A DNA stretch of 61,029 nucleotides, taken from NCBI RefSeq assembly GCF_014647315.1, contig NZ_BMOY01000001.1:67346-128374 (forward strand), in the 5' to 3' direction. The DNA comes from Paenalicyclobacillus cellulosilyticus (GTDB taxonomy: Bacteria > Bacillota > Bacilli > Alicyclobacillales > Alicyclobacillaceae). The position numbers were made by a program, and so were the translations under genes. Shown in pieces: positions 23,046 to 31,530 of the stretch; position 1 is the stretch's first letter; every line of letters starts with the position of its first letter. The notes under the pieces are model-generated. The model was not told the origin of the DNA and did no database searches. It saw only the letters and a list, made by a program, of their open reading frames with translations.

Positions 23046-23076
23046 CAGTATACGTAGGCGTACTTTCAACTATACC
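23046..23076 (-). promoter_or_regulatory. Possible forespore (sigma-G-like) promoter of yyaC
   Basis: On the minus strand GGTATA (23071-23076) is followed after 18 bases by TATACTG (23046-23052). This is close to the sigma-G/F patterns TGNATA and CATACTA and fits a forespore gene. A GGAATATTCC palindrome (23036-23045) lies immediately downstream. Motif-based inference. Confidence 0.35.
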
Positions 23077-23171
23077 TGTCTGCAGTCGCCGTCATGTCTT
23101 TTGTTGGACACCATGACGGACCGGGTGCGGATGGAACGGAACCTGTTGCCTTGGCGGAGGGGGAAACGGGC

Positions 23172-23762
23172 ATGGCCGACACGTTGCTCATCGGCGTCTG
23201 GGCTTGGACCGCGATCGCGTTGCGCCGGGCGCACCCCCGGCTGATTCTGCTGCTGCTCGCGGCGGCAGGGACAGGATTCTCCGTCGTGCTACATATTTCG
23301 GATTGGTTTATCGTGCATGTTGTCCCTCCGGCAAGTCCGGTTTGGCGCTGGTGGCTGGGTAAATTGCAAGCCGCATGGACCGCACGCAAACTGGCACCAT
23401 TGCCTGTCAGTGCAGGACTGCCCGATTCGTGGCAGCTGCAGCTGTGGGCGTATCATACGGCGGAGCTTCTGTTCACAGCGGGTGCCGTGCTCGCGGTCGT
23501 GTGCAGTTTCTGCGCGGTGCATTGGCTGCTTCTCGGCCTCTACGATGAACCGGCTGTCCACCACCCCGTCGGATGGAAAGCGCGCTGGGTGCAACGGATG
23601 CTGGCCCATTTCGCGGCAGCGGTCGTCACGGTGGTGACCTCGCTGCTGCTCGCTTCCGTGGTGCCCCTGTTGCCAGCATGGATGGCCCCTTGGCTGGATC
23701 AGGGATGGGGAGTCCAAGGCGCAGCTTGGCTCGCTCGTTGGTTGACGCAAACCGTATGGTGA
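23172..23762 (+). CDS. Uncharacterised integral membrane protein
   Basis: 196 residues from ATG 23172 (TTGGCGGAGGGGG upstream; a longer frame to 23094 has no ribosome site). Four hydrophobic stretches, roughly residues 5-25, 26-48, 90-120 and 145-175, starting MADTLLIGVWAWTAIALRRA. The overall shape (short four-helix membrane protein next to an mscS and yyaC) resembles CvpA-like proteins, but I see no diagnostic motif and do not assign a family. It may be co-transcribed with the downstream mechanosensitive channel. Confidence 0.7.
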   Translation: MADTLLIGVWAWTAIALRRAHPRLILLLLAAAGTGFSVVLHISDWFIVHVVPPASPVWRWWLGKLQAAWTARKLAPLPVSAGLPDSWQLQLWAYHTAELLFTAGAVLAVVCSFCAVHWLLLGLYDEPAVHHPVGWKARWVQRMLAHFAAAVVTVVTSLLLASVVPLLPAWMAPWLDQGWGVQGAAWLARWLTQTVW

Positions 23763-23997
23763 GAAGAACAAGCACGCGGTGGTTCCGGGAAAGCCGGCGT
23801 GATGGAACCAACACGGCTGCGGCGAAGGGAATCCATGCGCAGCGCCGGCTGCGTGTGGTATAGTTTTATGTACGTTTCTTGAAGGACGTTGCAGTTTGGG
23901 GATGAACGATGCCGATGTATCCGAAACCGCGGCGCCTCCGTCGGTCTGCGCAGCGTGACGGATCGTGGCGGGTACGCGCCGCGGAATCGAGGTGGGC

Positions 23998-24936
23998 ATG
24001 GTGAACACGGACGCAGGCCATACATATGTCGCTTCGACTGCCAAACCATCACCGGTGGCGGGGAATACTGCCACCTCCGCGCACGCGGCCGGGCTCACCA
24101 GTGGATCCAGTGCAAAAGCGGGCTTTTGGCAAACATTGCTGCAGGGCGGCGTCCCTGCGGTAGATTGGGATCGCGCAGCGATCACGGCCGGGGTCAAGGC
24201 GGCGGAGATCCTTCTCCTCTATCTGGCGGCGCGCGTCGCCATTCGCTTTGGGTCGCGTGCGGTGGGCCGGCTGCTGCGTTCGCCGGCGGTACGTATGCAA
24301 CCCCGCCGGCGCGACACGATGGAGTCGTTGCTCGACAACGTGCTCCGTTATCTGGTGTATTTCATCTTTATTCTGATGGCATTGCAGACGATGGGAGTCC
24401 GGATTGAAACGCTCTTGGCGGGCGCAGGCATCGCGGGGTTGGCGCTTGGATTCGGGGCACAGAGTCTCATCCGTGACGTCCTGACCGGCTTTTTTATCCT
24501 GTTTGAAGACCAGTATGCGGTCGGAGATTTGGTGAAGATCAACAACGTCACCGGTACCGTGAAGACCATCGGGTTGCGCCTCACCCGCCTGCAAGTCTGG
24601 ACCGGCGAGATCGAGATCATACCCAATGGCCAGATCCAACAGATCACGAACTACTCCAGGGAAAATGCGGTCGCGGTCATCGACGTCCCGGTCAGCTATC
24701 GGGAAGACACCCGGCGGGCGATGGACGTGATGGGCCAGGTGTTGGAGGAGATGCGGATGGAGTCAGACGACATCGTCGGCGATGTGAAGGTCCTCGGCAT
24801 TCACATGCTGCGCGACAACGACATCCTGCTCCGCGCCACCGCCGTCTGCAGGCCAACGCGGGGGGCGGACGTGCAACGTGAGGCGGTGCATCGGATCATC
24901 CAGGCGTTTGCGCGCGAACAGATTGCGCTGCGTTGA
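23998..24936 (+). CDS. Small-conductance mechanosensitive channel (MscS family)
   Basis: 312 residues from ATG 23998 (GAGGTGGGC before it). Three transmembrane segments, the pore-lining third helix containing AGIAGLALGFGAQSLI, then the beta domain IRDVLTGFFILFEDQYAVGD and IPNGQIQQITNYS. It opens on membrane tension and releases solutes under hypo-osmotic shock. The Ala/Ser/Thr-rich N-terminal 45 residues are not conserved. Neighbours yyaC and DUF951 are the common context for YkuT/YyaE-like channels in Bacillales. Confidence 0.92.
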   Translation: MVNTDAGHTYVASTAKPSPVAGNTATSAHAAGLTSGSSAKAGFWQTLLQGGVPAVDWDRAAITAGVKAAEILLLYLAARVAIRFGSRAVGRLLRSPAVRMQPRRRDTMESLLDNVLRYLVYFIFILMALQTMGVRIETLLAGAGIAGLALGFGAQSLIRDVLTGFFILFEDQYAVGDLVKINNVTGTVKTIGLRLTRLQVWTGEIEIIPNGQIQQITNYSRENAVAVIDVPVSYREDTRRAMDVMGQVLEEMRMESDDIVGDVKVLGIHMLRDNDILLRATAVCRPTRGADVQREAVHRIIQAFAREQIALR

Positions 24937-24949
24937 GGGGGTGCCGCGG

Positions 24950-25159
24950 ATGACGTCTTACCAATTGGACGACATTGTTCAATTGAAAAAACCCCACGCG
25001 TGCGGCGCCAATGCATGGCGCATCATCCGCATGGGTATGGACATCCGGATCAAGTGCCAATCATGTGGGCACAGCGTCCTCATCCCGCGATCCCGGTTTG
25101 AACGTCTTTTGCGCAAGGTGTTGGTTCCATCCGGTTCCCAGGACGGCGCGGGAGAATGA
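24950..25159 (+). CDS. DUF951 family protein (YyzM-like)
   Basis: 69 residues beginning MTSYQLDDIVQLKKPHACGA, with the conserved WRIIRMGMDIRIKCQSCGHS and LIPRSRFERLLRKV. The Cys pair CQSCGH plus an upstream HACG gives four potential metal ligands, so zinc binding is plausible. Start ATG 24950 is 13 bases after the mscS stop. The family always lies by mscS or ychF in Bacillales. Function unknown. The last ten residues are not conserved in my memory of the family. Confidence 0.9.
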   Translation: MTSYQLDDIVQLKKPHACGANAWRIIRMGMDIRIKCQSCGHSVLIPRSRFERLLRKVLVPSGSQDGAGE

Positions 25160-25671
25160 CATCCGTCCAAAATGGGGGACGCGCAAGGGAATGGAACATG
25201 AGGAAGGGATGGCGGCAAAGGGATGATGAGAGGGGCTGGCGGGAGTATGACCGGGGTCTCGTCAGCCCCTCATGACGACACGTGGATGACGCCAGGATTT
25301 ATGCACACATGGCATGACGGCGGGGACGGAAGGATGGTACTCGTTGCATCTCTGCAGCCAACGCCCGCGTCGCGAGGCGGCGGACACGCAGTTTCCGCAT
25401 CAGTCGCTTTAACACATCCTCCACCTCCTTGCATGGATAGCTTGCCATACACCATCCAAAATATCCAACCCATCGCGCGGACAGAACCCACGAACGCCCG
25501 CTCGAACAACGTGTACAGGCAGGCTGAGTCCGTTCGCCGGACCATGCCTGCGACCCATCCCTGATTTTACTCCGTCATGCTCAACATGTGAAGAAATCCT
25601 CCTCGGCGTGATTGCCGCCTTGTCGCCGATTCCATATAATGAAGCCCGAAGCTGACGAAAGAGGTGTGGAC
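25160..25671. other. Gap between DUF951 gene and ychF
   Basis: Apart from the 38-codon minus-strand ORF with a strong ribosome site, the region contains only low-quality ORFs. AGGGGCTGGCGGGAGTATGACCGGGGTCTCGTCAGCCCCT (about 25231-25269) contains the inverted repeat AGGGGCTG / CAGCCCCT and may be a terminator-like hairpin for the mscS-DUF951 transcript, though it has no T-run. Confidence 0.4.
25299..25415 (-). CDS. Small basic protein (38 aa), unknown
   Basis: A short minus-strand ORF in the 512-base gap between the DUF951 gene and ychF. It reads V(M)LKRLMRKLRVRRLATRAL and continues Arg-rich to MCA. Start GTG 25413-25415 is preceded by a perfect AAGGAGG (25424-25430) 8 bases away, which is rarely accidental. 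About a third of its residues are Arg or Lys and it could form one amphipathic helix. No family recognised. Opposite in direction to all genes around it, so it needs its own promoter, which I could not find with confidence. Confidence 0.4.
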   Translation of the reverse strand: MLKRLMRKLRVRRLATRALAAEMQRVPSFRPRRHAMCA

Positions 25672-26772
25672 ATGCCACTGCAGGCGGGAATTGTCGGGTT
25701 GCCGAATGTCGGCAAGTCGACGCTGTTCAACGCCATCACCAGAGCGGGTGCAGAGGCCGCCAACTATCCGTTCTGCACCATTGATCCGAACGTCGGCGTC
25801 GTCGAGGTGCCGGACGAACGCCTGCATCGGATTGCGGACATCGTCCATCCTCGTCGGATTGTACCTACGGCGTTTGAGTTTGTCGACATCGCCGGGTTGG
25901 TCGCCGGCGCGAGCAAGGGGGAGGGCCTCGGCAACAAGTTCCTCGGACACATTCGGGAAGTCGACGCCATTGTCCATGTGGTGCGGTGTTTTGAGAACCC
26001 GGATGTCACGCATGTGGCTGGCCATGTCGATCCCATCCGCGACATGGAGACCATCAACCTCGAACTGGTGCTGGCGGATCTGGAAACGGTGGAACGCCGC
26101 CTTGAGCGGGCACGGAAGAACATGAAATCCGGTGAAAAGCGGTTTGCCGTCGAGGCTGAGGCGTTGGAACAGCTCGCGGCCGCTCTCTCCGACGGCAAGC
26201 CGGCACGCACGGTGGCCATCGCGGAGGAAGCCCGCGGGCTTTTGCGCGACCTGCATCTACTCACCGCGAAACCGGTGCTCTACGCGGCCAACGTCGACGA
26301 ACACAGCATGCAGCATCCGGAAGAGAACCCGCACGTACAGGCTGTCATGGCGCGCGCGCAACAGGAGGGAGCGGAGGTCGTCCCGATTTGCGCACAGATT
26401 GAGGCTGAAATCGCCGAGTTGGATGCAGAAGAGCGAGCCGCATTCCTGGCGGATCTCGGCGTTGCGGAACCCGGGCTGAACCGGCTCATCCGCTCCTCGT
26501 ACCGCTTGCTCGGTCTCATCACGTATTTCACGGCAGGAGAGCCGGAAGTGCGGGCGTGGACCGTCCGGCGCGGGACGAAGGCGCCGCAAGCGGCAGGGGT
26601 CATCCATTCGGACTTCGAGCGGGGTTTTATCCGGGCCGAGGTCATCGCGTATGAAGACTTGATTGCCGCCGGATCCATGGCGGCCGCACGCGAAAGCGGG
26701 AAGGTCCGCTTGGAAGGCAAGGATTACGTGGTTCAAGACGGTGACATTATGCACTTCCGCTTCAATGTGTGA
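25672..26772 (+). CDS. ychF: Redox-regulated ribosome-binding ATPase YchF
   Basis: 366 residues of the Obg-like OLA1/YchF subfamily. P-loop GLPNVGKSTLFNAIT, switch DIAGLVAGASKGEGLGNKFL, the altered G4 (NVDE in place of NKXD) that explains ATP over GTP specificity, and C-terminal TGS domain ending IMHFRFNV. It binds ribosomes and affects stress responses. ATG 25672 with GAAAGAGGTGTGG upstream. Followed by the rpsF-ssb-rpsR operon, as in B. subtilis (yyaF). Confidence 0.97.
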   Translation: MPLQAGIVGLPNVGKSTLFNAITRAGAEAANYPFCTIDPNVGVVEVPDERLHRIADIVHPRRIVPTAFEFVDIAGLVAGASKGEGLGNKFLGHIREVDAIVHVVRCFENPDVTHVAGHVDPIRDMETINLELVLADLETVERRLERARKNMKSGEKRFAVEAEALEQLAAALSDGKPARTVAIAEEARGLLRDLHLLTAKPVLYAANVDEHSMQHPEENPHVQAVMARAQQEGAEVVPICAQIEAEIAELDAEERAAFLADLGVAEPGLNRLIRSSYRLLGLITYFTAGEPEVRAWTVRRGTKAPQAAGVIHSDFERGFIRAEVIAYEDLIAAGSMAAARESGKVRLEGKDYVVQDGDIMHFRFNV

Positions 26773-26839
26773 GTCCAACCATGCGAGGTTCCATGTTCGC
26801 GGCGCGGCGGACAGCCGTCATGCGAGTTTCTCCGCTTGC

Positions 26840-26868
26840 TTGTGCAAACCATGACCTTGTGTTAGTAT
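26840..26868 (+). promoter_or_regulatory. Promoter of rpsF-ssb-rpsR
   Basis: TTGTGC (26840-26845), 17-base spacer, TAGTAT (26863-26868) with an extended TG motif one base before. Start would be near 26875, leaving a leader of about 75 bases. Confidence 0.5.
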
Positions 26869-26894
26869 GATGGAATGGCACGTTTCATCACGCG

Positions 26895-26930
26895 CCGATC
26901 CTTGCTCTGCACGCGATGCAGGGCCGTAGA
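26895..26930 (+). promoter_or_regulatory. Possible S6:S18-binding leader hairpin
   Basis: GCTCTGCA (26904-26911), loop CGCGA, TGCAGGGC (26917-26924), followed by CGTAGACC and then the rpsF ribosome site. rpsF operons in many bacteria carry an S6:S18-responsive hairpin with an essential CCG; a GCCG lies at the base of this stem on the 3' side and another GCCG before the stem. Similarity to the known motif is suggestive only. Confidence 0.35.
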
Positions 26931-26950
26931 CCAAAAGGAGGTGACTGCCG

Positions 26951-27238
26951 GTGCGTCAATATGAAGTGATGTACGTGCTGCGCCCGGACCTGGAGCCGGA
27001 GCAGATCCAGGAACTGGTGAACCGATACCAGTCCCTCGTCACAGAGCACGGCGGCAAGGTGGATCAGGTCCAGGAGATGGGCAAGCGCCGCTTGGCTTAC
27101 GAGATTGATCATCAACGCGAAGGGTACTACGTGTTGATGCAGTTTACGGCGAACGCGAACTTTACCCAAGAGCTCGAACGCCTGTTGAGGATTGATGATG
27201 CAGTGATGCGTTACCTCACGGTGCGGCTCGGGGAATAG
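26951..27238 (+). CDS. rpsF: 30S ribosomal protein S6
   Basis: 95 residues, M(GTG)RQYEVMYVLRPDLEPEQIQ, then KRRLAYEIDHQREGYYVLMQF, typical of S6. It pairs with S18 on the 30S platform. Excellent AAAAGGAGGTGAC ribosome site. First gene of the conserved rpsF-ssb-rpsR operon; the leader hairpin upstream may mediate S6:S18 autoregulation. Confidence 0.98.
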   Translation: MRQYEVMYVLRPDLEPEQIQELVNRYQSLVTEHGGKVDQVQEMGKRRLAYEIDHQREGYYVLMQFTANANFTQELERLLRIDDAVMRYLTVRLGE

Positions 27239-27260
27239 ATACCGTCTGGAGGGGACGCCC

Positions 27261-27734
27261 ATGCTGAACCGGGTGATTCTCATCGGCAGGTTGACGGCAG
27301 ACCCGGAGTTACGGTACACCAACTCCGGCACTCCGGTCGCGTCGTTCTCTCTCGCGGTGGACCGCATGCGGCCCAATGCGTCGGGAGAGCGGGAGACGGA
27401 TTTTATCAACATCGTGGTCTGGCAGAAACAAGCGGAACTCTGTGCACAATACCTCCACAAGGGCCGCCTCGCCGCGGTGGACGGCCGGCTCCAAATCCGG
27501 ACGTACGAAAACCGGGACGGCCAGCGGGTACGCGTCGCGGAAGTGGTGGCGGAGACGGTCCGGTTCTTGGACCGCGCGGACACTGGCCAGGCACAGACTG
27601 CTGCGACCGCACCTGCCGCACCGGTGACGAATCGCAACCGGCCTGAGCCGGCGCGTGCCCCTCGTTATGAAGACGATCCGTTCGCGGATGACAGTCAGCT
27701 CATCGACATCTCGGATGACGACTTGCCGTTTTAA
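27261..27734 (+). CDS. ssb: Single-stranded DNA-binding protein
   Basis: 157 residues. N-terminal OB fold (MLNRVILIGRLTADPELRYT, FINIVVWQKQAELCAQYL), a flexible Ala/Pro/Asn linker about 110-145, and the C-terminal acidic tip DISDDDLPF that recruits repair and replication partners. Forms tetramers on single-stranded DNA. It sits between rpsF and rpsR as usual. GGAGGGGAC ribosome site before ATG 27261. Confidence 0.98.
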   Translation: MLNRVILIGRLTADPELRYTNSGTPVASFSLAVDRMRPNASGERETDFINIVVWQKQAELCAQYLHKGRLAAVDGRLQIRTYENRDGQRVRVAEVVAETVRFLDRADTGQAQTAATAPAAPVTNRNRPEPARAPRYEDDPFADDSQLIDISDDDLPF

Positions 27735-27811
27735 CATGTGAACCGTTCGGTTCCCCCGAGCGGCTCACCCGGGAGGAACCGCAAGCTCTGTGCAGCGAGG
27801 AGGGAACGTGA

Positions 27812-28042
27812 ATGCCGCGTAAGGGCCGTGGCGGCAAGCGCCGTAAGGTTTGCCAGTTTTGCGTGGACAAAATCGAGTACGCCGATTACAAGGACGTCAA
27901 CCGGCTGTCCCGTTACTTGACGGAACGGGGAAAAATCCTGCCCCGGCGGATCTCCGGGAATTGCGCACGCCATCAACGGCAGGTCACCGTGGCCATCAAG
28001 CGGGCGCGCCAAGTCGCGCTGTTGCCGTATACCACGGAGTGA
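27812..28042 (+). CDS. rpsR: 30S ribosomal protein S18 (zinc-type)
   Basis: 76 residues, ending [13 protein letters not shown]. The sequence carries VCQFCVDK and GNCARHQ, a C-X2-C plus Cys/His set that marks the C+ (zinc-binding) version of S18; B. subtilis S18 lacks these cysteines. Start ATG 27812 with GAGGAGGGAACGTGA. Last gene of the operon, followed by a strong terminator. Zinc occupancy is inferred from the motif. Confidence 0.97.
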   Translation: MPRKGRGGKRRKVCQFCVDKIEYADYKDVNRLSRYLTERGKILPRRISGNCARHQRQVTVAIKRARQVALLPYTTE

Positions 28043-28087
28043 GTTTCTCTCAATGAGCAACGGCGGCTCCGGCCGCCTGGAGACGGT

Positions 28088-28129
28088 GAAGCGAGAGGCC
28101 GACGACGGTCTCTCGCTTCCTCGTTTTTT
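28088..28129 (+). terminator. Intrinsic terminator after rpsR
   Basis: GAAGCGAGAG (28088-28097) pairs perfectly with CTCTCGCTTC (28110-28119); six T follow at 28124-28129. Clear end of the rpsF operon. Confidence 0.85.
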
Positions 28130-28185
28130 GAGATGTTCGCGCTTCCGATTTTTGAGATATTCGTGCTTCCGATGTTCGCACCTCC
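28125..28185. repeat. Tandem 24-base repeat after the rpsR terminator
   Basis: Two adjacent 24-base units, 28125-28148 and 28149-28172, share TTTTTGAGAT.TTCG.GCTTCCGA with two differences; a partial third copy (TGTTCGCACCTCC) follows. The first unit begins within the terminator T-run. The stretch is unusually AT-rich for this genome. Cause and role unknown. Confidence 0.7.
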
Positions 28186-28328
28186 ATGGCGAATCTGTGT
28201 CGGATCGCTGTTGTGCCGACCCACCCGAGCGGGACGCCCTGGCAGGAGAAGCGAGCGTCCTGTGGAATGATCCATCCCTGATGACGGGATCGGCGCCGGA
28301 CCTGTTGTCCGGCGGAGGAGGAGACGCC

Positions 28329-28634
28329 GTGCCTGGTTCGGACCCCCATGCGCGCATCGCGCGCAAACTCCGTTCTATTGAAGCGACCAAGGTGGACCTT
28401 CTCGAACACGTCGCTGCCGTCCATCGCGCCGTGCAATCGGGGAGCGAACGGGACATCGCGCGCAGCCTCGCACAAGTCGCGGGCACGGTGTACCTGCTCG
28501 GGGCGCAGATCGGCATCATGCCACAAGACATCGACCGCATGATGCACGAGTGGCTGGCGCGCGTCCTGCCGAAACTCGAACTGGAACCGGACACCGCTGA
28601 CTTCTTTGCGCGGTACATTCAGAGCAAGAGGTGA
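28329..28634 (+). CDS. MazG-like family protein
   Basis: 101 residues from GTG 28329, with GGAGGAGGAG 6 bases upstream. An ORF continues upstream but that part overlaps repeats and a terminator and is not protein-like. The core IARKLRSIEATKVDLLEHVA and GTVYLLGAQIGIMPQDID fits the MazG-like all-alpha family found between rpsR and yybS in other Bacillales. No clear EEXXE nucleotide-pyrophosphatase motif is visible, so catalytic activity is doubtful. Stop is 5 bases before the yybS start: co-translated. Confidence 0.7.
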   Translation: MPGSDPHARIARKLRSIEATKVDLLEHVAAVHRAVQSGSERDIARSLAQVAGTVYLLGAQIGIMPQDIDRMMHEWLARVLPKLELEPDTADFFARYIQSKR

Positions 28635-28638
28635 CGGC

Positions 28639-29547
28639 ATGGGCTGGCGCGATGGGATGAGCGCGGAAGCCCTTCTGGCTCTGGCGCTGTTCGTCCTCCT
28701 CTGCAGTTGCACCCTGTTGCCGGGTGTCAACCTGTTGGCGGTTTGGTTCTTGCCTCTGCCGCTCATCGTGATGGCGGTGTGCGAAGGTCAAGCGGCGGTC
28801 ACCGCGTTGGCCGGGTGTGCGGCGGTGTTTCTGCTGTTGGGCGGATTTGGGTGGTCGGGGCTGGTGTTCGCCGTCGGGATGTACGCAATGGCGCGCGTGA
28901 CCGGGGAGCACGTGCGAGAAGGCGAGTCGCCGTATCCTGCCTTGGTCTTCACTACGTTGTTGTTCGTGATGCTGGAGTTGGTTCAGCTGGCTCAGTACCG
29001 CGCCGCAGGCCATGACATCCGGGCGGCCGTCCAAGCGATGTTCCACACCTGGTTGGCGGCCGATCAACGCATTCTCAACCTCACGCCGGCGGAGATTCGG
29101 CGGCTCGCGGACGAGCGCGCGCAGTGGGTGCTGATGATGCTTCCGGGGATGATTGGGGTCACAGCGGTTGCGCTGGCGTGGATGAATGTCGGCGGCGCGC
29201 GCCTGCTGCTGCAAAGGCGCATTCCCCGTTTCGCATTGCTGATTGACGGGTGGAATTTACCGTATGCCACGGTGGTTCTCTATGTCCTTCTGCAATGTAT
29301 CATATTGTTCGGTTGGGTCGACAACCCGTCCTTTTGGGGACAGTCGGTCCACAACGCCTCGTTCGTAGCCGGGTTTCTCCTCGGCATCCAAGGGTTGGCA
29401 TGGCTTTGGCGGCGGGTGTCGGCGTTGGGGCAGGTGAAATACGCGTGGTTGTTCCCGCTTATCGCCCTGCCGTTGACTTTGCAGTTTGTCGGGGCGCTTT
29501 ACATCATCATCGGCATGCTTGACCTGATGCGGCAGCACCGGCGGTAA
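28639..29547 (+). CDS. yybS: DUF2232 membrane protein YybS
   Basis: 302 residues from ATG 28639 (AGAGGTGACGGC before it). About eight transmembrane helices: strongly hydrophobic runs begin near residues 5, 40, 57, 95, 165, 200, 235 and 270. The family is conserved upstream of rplI (in B. subtilis with gdpP between) but unexplained. Here the gdpP gene normally found between yybS and rplI is absent and rplI follows after 38 bases. Confidence 0.85.
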   Translation: MGWRDGMSAEALLALALFVLLCSCTLLPGVNLLAVWFLPLPLIVMAVCEGQAAVTALAGCAAVFLLLGGFGWSGLVFAVGMYAMARVTGEHVREGESPYPALVFTTLLFVMLELVQLAQYRAAGHDIRAAVQAMFHTWLAADQRILNLTPAEIRRLADERAQWVLMMLPGMIGVTAVALAWMNVGGARLLLQRRIPRFALLIDGWNLPYATVVLYVLLQCIILFGWVDNPSFWGQSVHNASFVAGFLLGIQGLAWLWRRVSALGQVKYAWLFPLIALPLTLQFVGALYIIIGMLDLMRQHRR

Positions 29548-29585
29548 CGCGGAAGGCAAGCGTTTGGAACAAAGGGGCGAGGACG

Positions 29586-30038
29586 ATGAAGGTCATTCTG
29601 CTCGCAGATGTGAAGGGCCAAGGGAAAGCCGGCGAGATCAAAGAAGTTTCGGAAGGGTACGCCCGTAACTATTTGTTTCCCCGGAAATTGGCGGTCGAAG
29701 CGACACCGGGTCAGCTGCAGCAACTCAAAGCGCAACAGGAAGCCAAGGCGCGGCGAGAGGCGCAAGAACTGGCCCATGCCAAAGCGTTGGCGGAAAAGCT
29801 GTCTCAGATCAAGGTCTCCATCCCGGCGCACGCGGGGGAAGGCGGCCGCCTGTTCGGAGCCGTGACATCGAAGCATATCAGCGAAGCCCTCGCGCGCATG
29901 GGGATTCAGGTAGACAAACGAAAGATTCACCTCGAAGAACCGATCAAGGCCCTGGGTGGTTACCATGTTCAGGTGCGGTTGCATCCGGAGGTCACGGCGG
30001 ATCTGACGGTGTTCGTGGAAGCCGATCCGTCGGCTTGA
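29586..30038 (+). CDS. rplI: 50S ribosomal protein L9
   Basis: 150 residues. N-terminal domain [20 protein letters not shown] with [17 protein letters not shown] (family signature), a long exposed central helix ([19 protein letters not shown]), and the C-terminal RNA-binding domain. L9 binds 23S rRNA and limits frameshifting. Start ATG 29586 with GGGGCGAGGACG before it. Followed by dnaB, as in B. subtilis. Confidence 0.97.
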   Translation: MKVILLADVKGQGKAGEIKEVSEGYARNYLFPRKLAVEATPGQLQQLKAQQEAKARREAQELAHAKALAEKLSQIKVSIPAHAGEGGRLFGAVTSKHISEALARMGIQVDKRKIHLEEPIKALGGYHVQVRLHPEVTADLTVFVEADPSA

Positions 30039-30141
30039 CGGATGCTGCGGTGCCGGCAGAACGGATCTTGCCGGAGAAGGCCCCTCGGGGGTCCTTGCGT
30101 TCGATTGAACCGAGGTCATGCGGAAGGAAGAAGGTGCGGGG

Positions 30142-31530
30142 ATGGACGCGCACGACTCGGCCGGGCCCCTGAGCTTGGCGTGGGAGGACCAGGACGGGTT
30201 GCGGATGCCTCCGCAGAGCCTGGACGCAGAGCAGGCGGTGCTCGGAGCCATGCTGATCTCGGCGGACGCGGTGGCGGTGGCCGTGGAGTGGCTTGAGCCG
30301 GAGGACTTCTATGTCCAGGCGCACCAGGTCATCTTCGCCGCGATGCGCGAGTTGTACGAAGCCGGGCAACCGATTGACGTGGTCACCACCACGGCGCAGC
30401 TCCAAGCGAAGGAAGGTTTGCTCGAACAGGCCGGCGGTCTCGAGTACATCGCGAACCTGGCTGAGGCCATTCCGACTGCGCTGCATATCGAACAGTACGT
30501 CCAAATTGTCCGTGACAAATCGTTGCTGCGCAACATCATCCGTGTGGCGACCGAGATTGCCCAGGAAGGATACCGCGGCGAGCTGTCCGGCGAAGAACTC
30601 CTGGCTGAGGCGGAACAGCGGATTTTGCACCTGTCCGAGACGCGGCGCACGCGGGACTTCTCCCACATTGCCGATGTGCTCGGGGTGACGTTCGACCGGA
30701 TTGCGCAGTTGTATGAGAGCGATGGTCACATCACCGGGTTGCCTACAGGATATGCTGAGCTCGACCGCATGACGAGTGGTCTGCAGAAGAGCGACCTCAT
30801 CATCGTCGCGGCACGGCCGTCGGTCGGCAAGACGGCGTTCGCCCTCAATCTTGCGCAGAACGTGGCGGTGCGGGCAGGGGTCCCCGTGGCGATCTTCAGC
30901 CTGGAGATGTCGAAAGACCAGCTGGCGCAGCGGATGCTGAGCGCCGAGGCATACATCGACGGACACAAGCTGCGTACCGGTGCCTTGGATGAAGAAGATT
31001 GGCCAAAGCTGTCGATGGGGGTGAGCACCCTCAGCAACGCGCCCATCTACATCGACGACACGCCTGGCATCTCCGTGCCGGAGATGCGCAGCAAGCTGCG
31101 CCGTCTGAAGGCGCAGGTGGGGCTTGGGTTTGTCGTGATCGACTATCTGCAGCTGATTCATGGCCGGCGCAGCCGCCACGAGAACCGCCAACAGGAGATT
31201 TCGGAGATCTCGCGCATGCTGAAGCAACTCGCCCGTGAACTCGATGTGCCCGTTCTGGCGCTCGCCCAGCTCAGCCGCTCCGTGGAACAACGGCAAGACA
31301 AACGGCCGATGCTGTCGGACATCCGTGAATCGGGCAGCATCGAGCAAGACGCGGATGTGGTCGCGTTCTTGTACCGTGACGACTACTACGATCCAGACAG
31401 CGAGCGCAAGAATGTGGTCGAGGTCATCATCGCCAAGCAGCGCAACGGCCCGACCGGCAAGGTGGAGCTGGTGTTTCTCAAGAACTACAACAAGTTCGTC
31501 AATCTGGAAAGGATCCATACGCCGTCATGA
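30142..31530 (+). CDS. dnaB: Replicative DNA helicase DnaB (DnaC of Bacillus)
   Basis: 462 residues. N-terminal primase-binding domain (MPPQSLDAEQAVLGAMLIS onwards), linker helix, RecA-like ATPase with Walker A ARPSVGKTAFALN (about 223-235), Walker B FVVIDYLQL, and QLSRSVEQR with the R-finger region. Hexameric helicase of the fork. ATG 30142 is preferred over 30118 because AAGGAAGAAGG precedes it; the difference is 8 residues. The last 4 bases overlap the next gene. In most relatives purA follows; it is not present here. Confidence 0.96.
   Translation: MDAHDSAGPLSLAWEDQDGLRMPPQSLDAEQAVLGAMLISADAVAVAVEWLEPEDFYVQAHQVIFAAMRELYEAGQPIDVVTTTAQLQAKEGLLEQAGGLEYIANLAEAIPTALHIEQYVQIVRDKSLLRNIIRVATEIAQEGYRGELSGEELLAEAEQRILHLSETRRTRDFSHIADVLGVTFDRIAQLYESDGHITGLPTGYAELDRMTSGLQKSDLIIVAARPSVGKTAFALNLAQNVAVRAGVPVAIFSLEMSKDQLAQRMLSAEAYIDGHKLRTGALDEEDWPKLSMGVSTLSNAPIYIDDTPGISVPEMRSKLRRLKAQVGLGFVVIDYLQLIHGRRSRHENRQQEISEISRMLKQLARELDVPVLALAQLSRSVEQRQDKRPMLSDIRESGSIEQDADVVAFLYRDDYYDPDSERKNVVEVIIAKQRNGPTGKVELVFLKNYNKFVNLERIHTPS

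Noticed and set aside
27749-27780. Inverted repeat GGTTCC/GGAACC between ssb and rpsR as a terminator
   Set aside because: No T-run, and rpsR belongs to the same operon; more likely a local mRNA stem.
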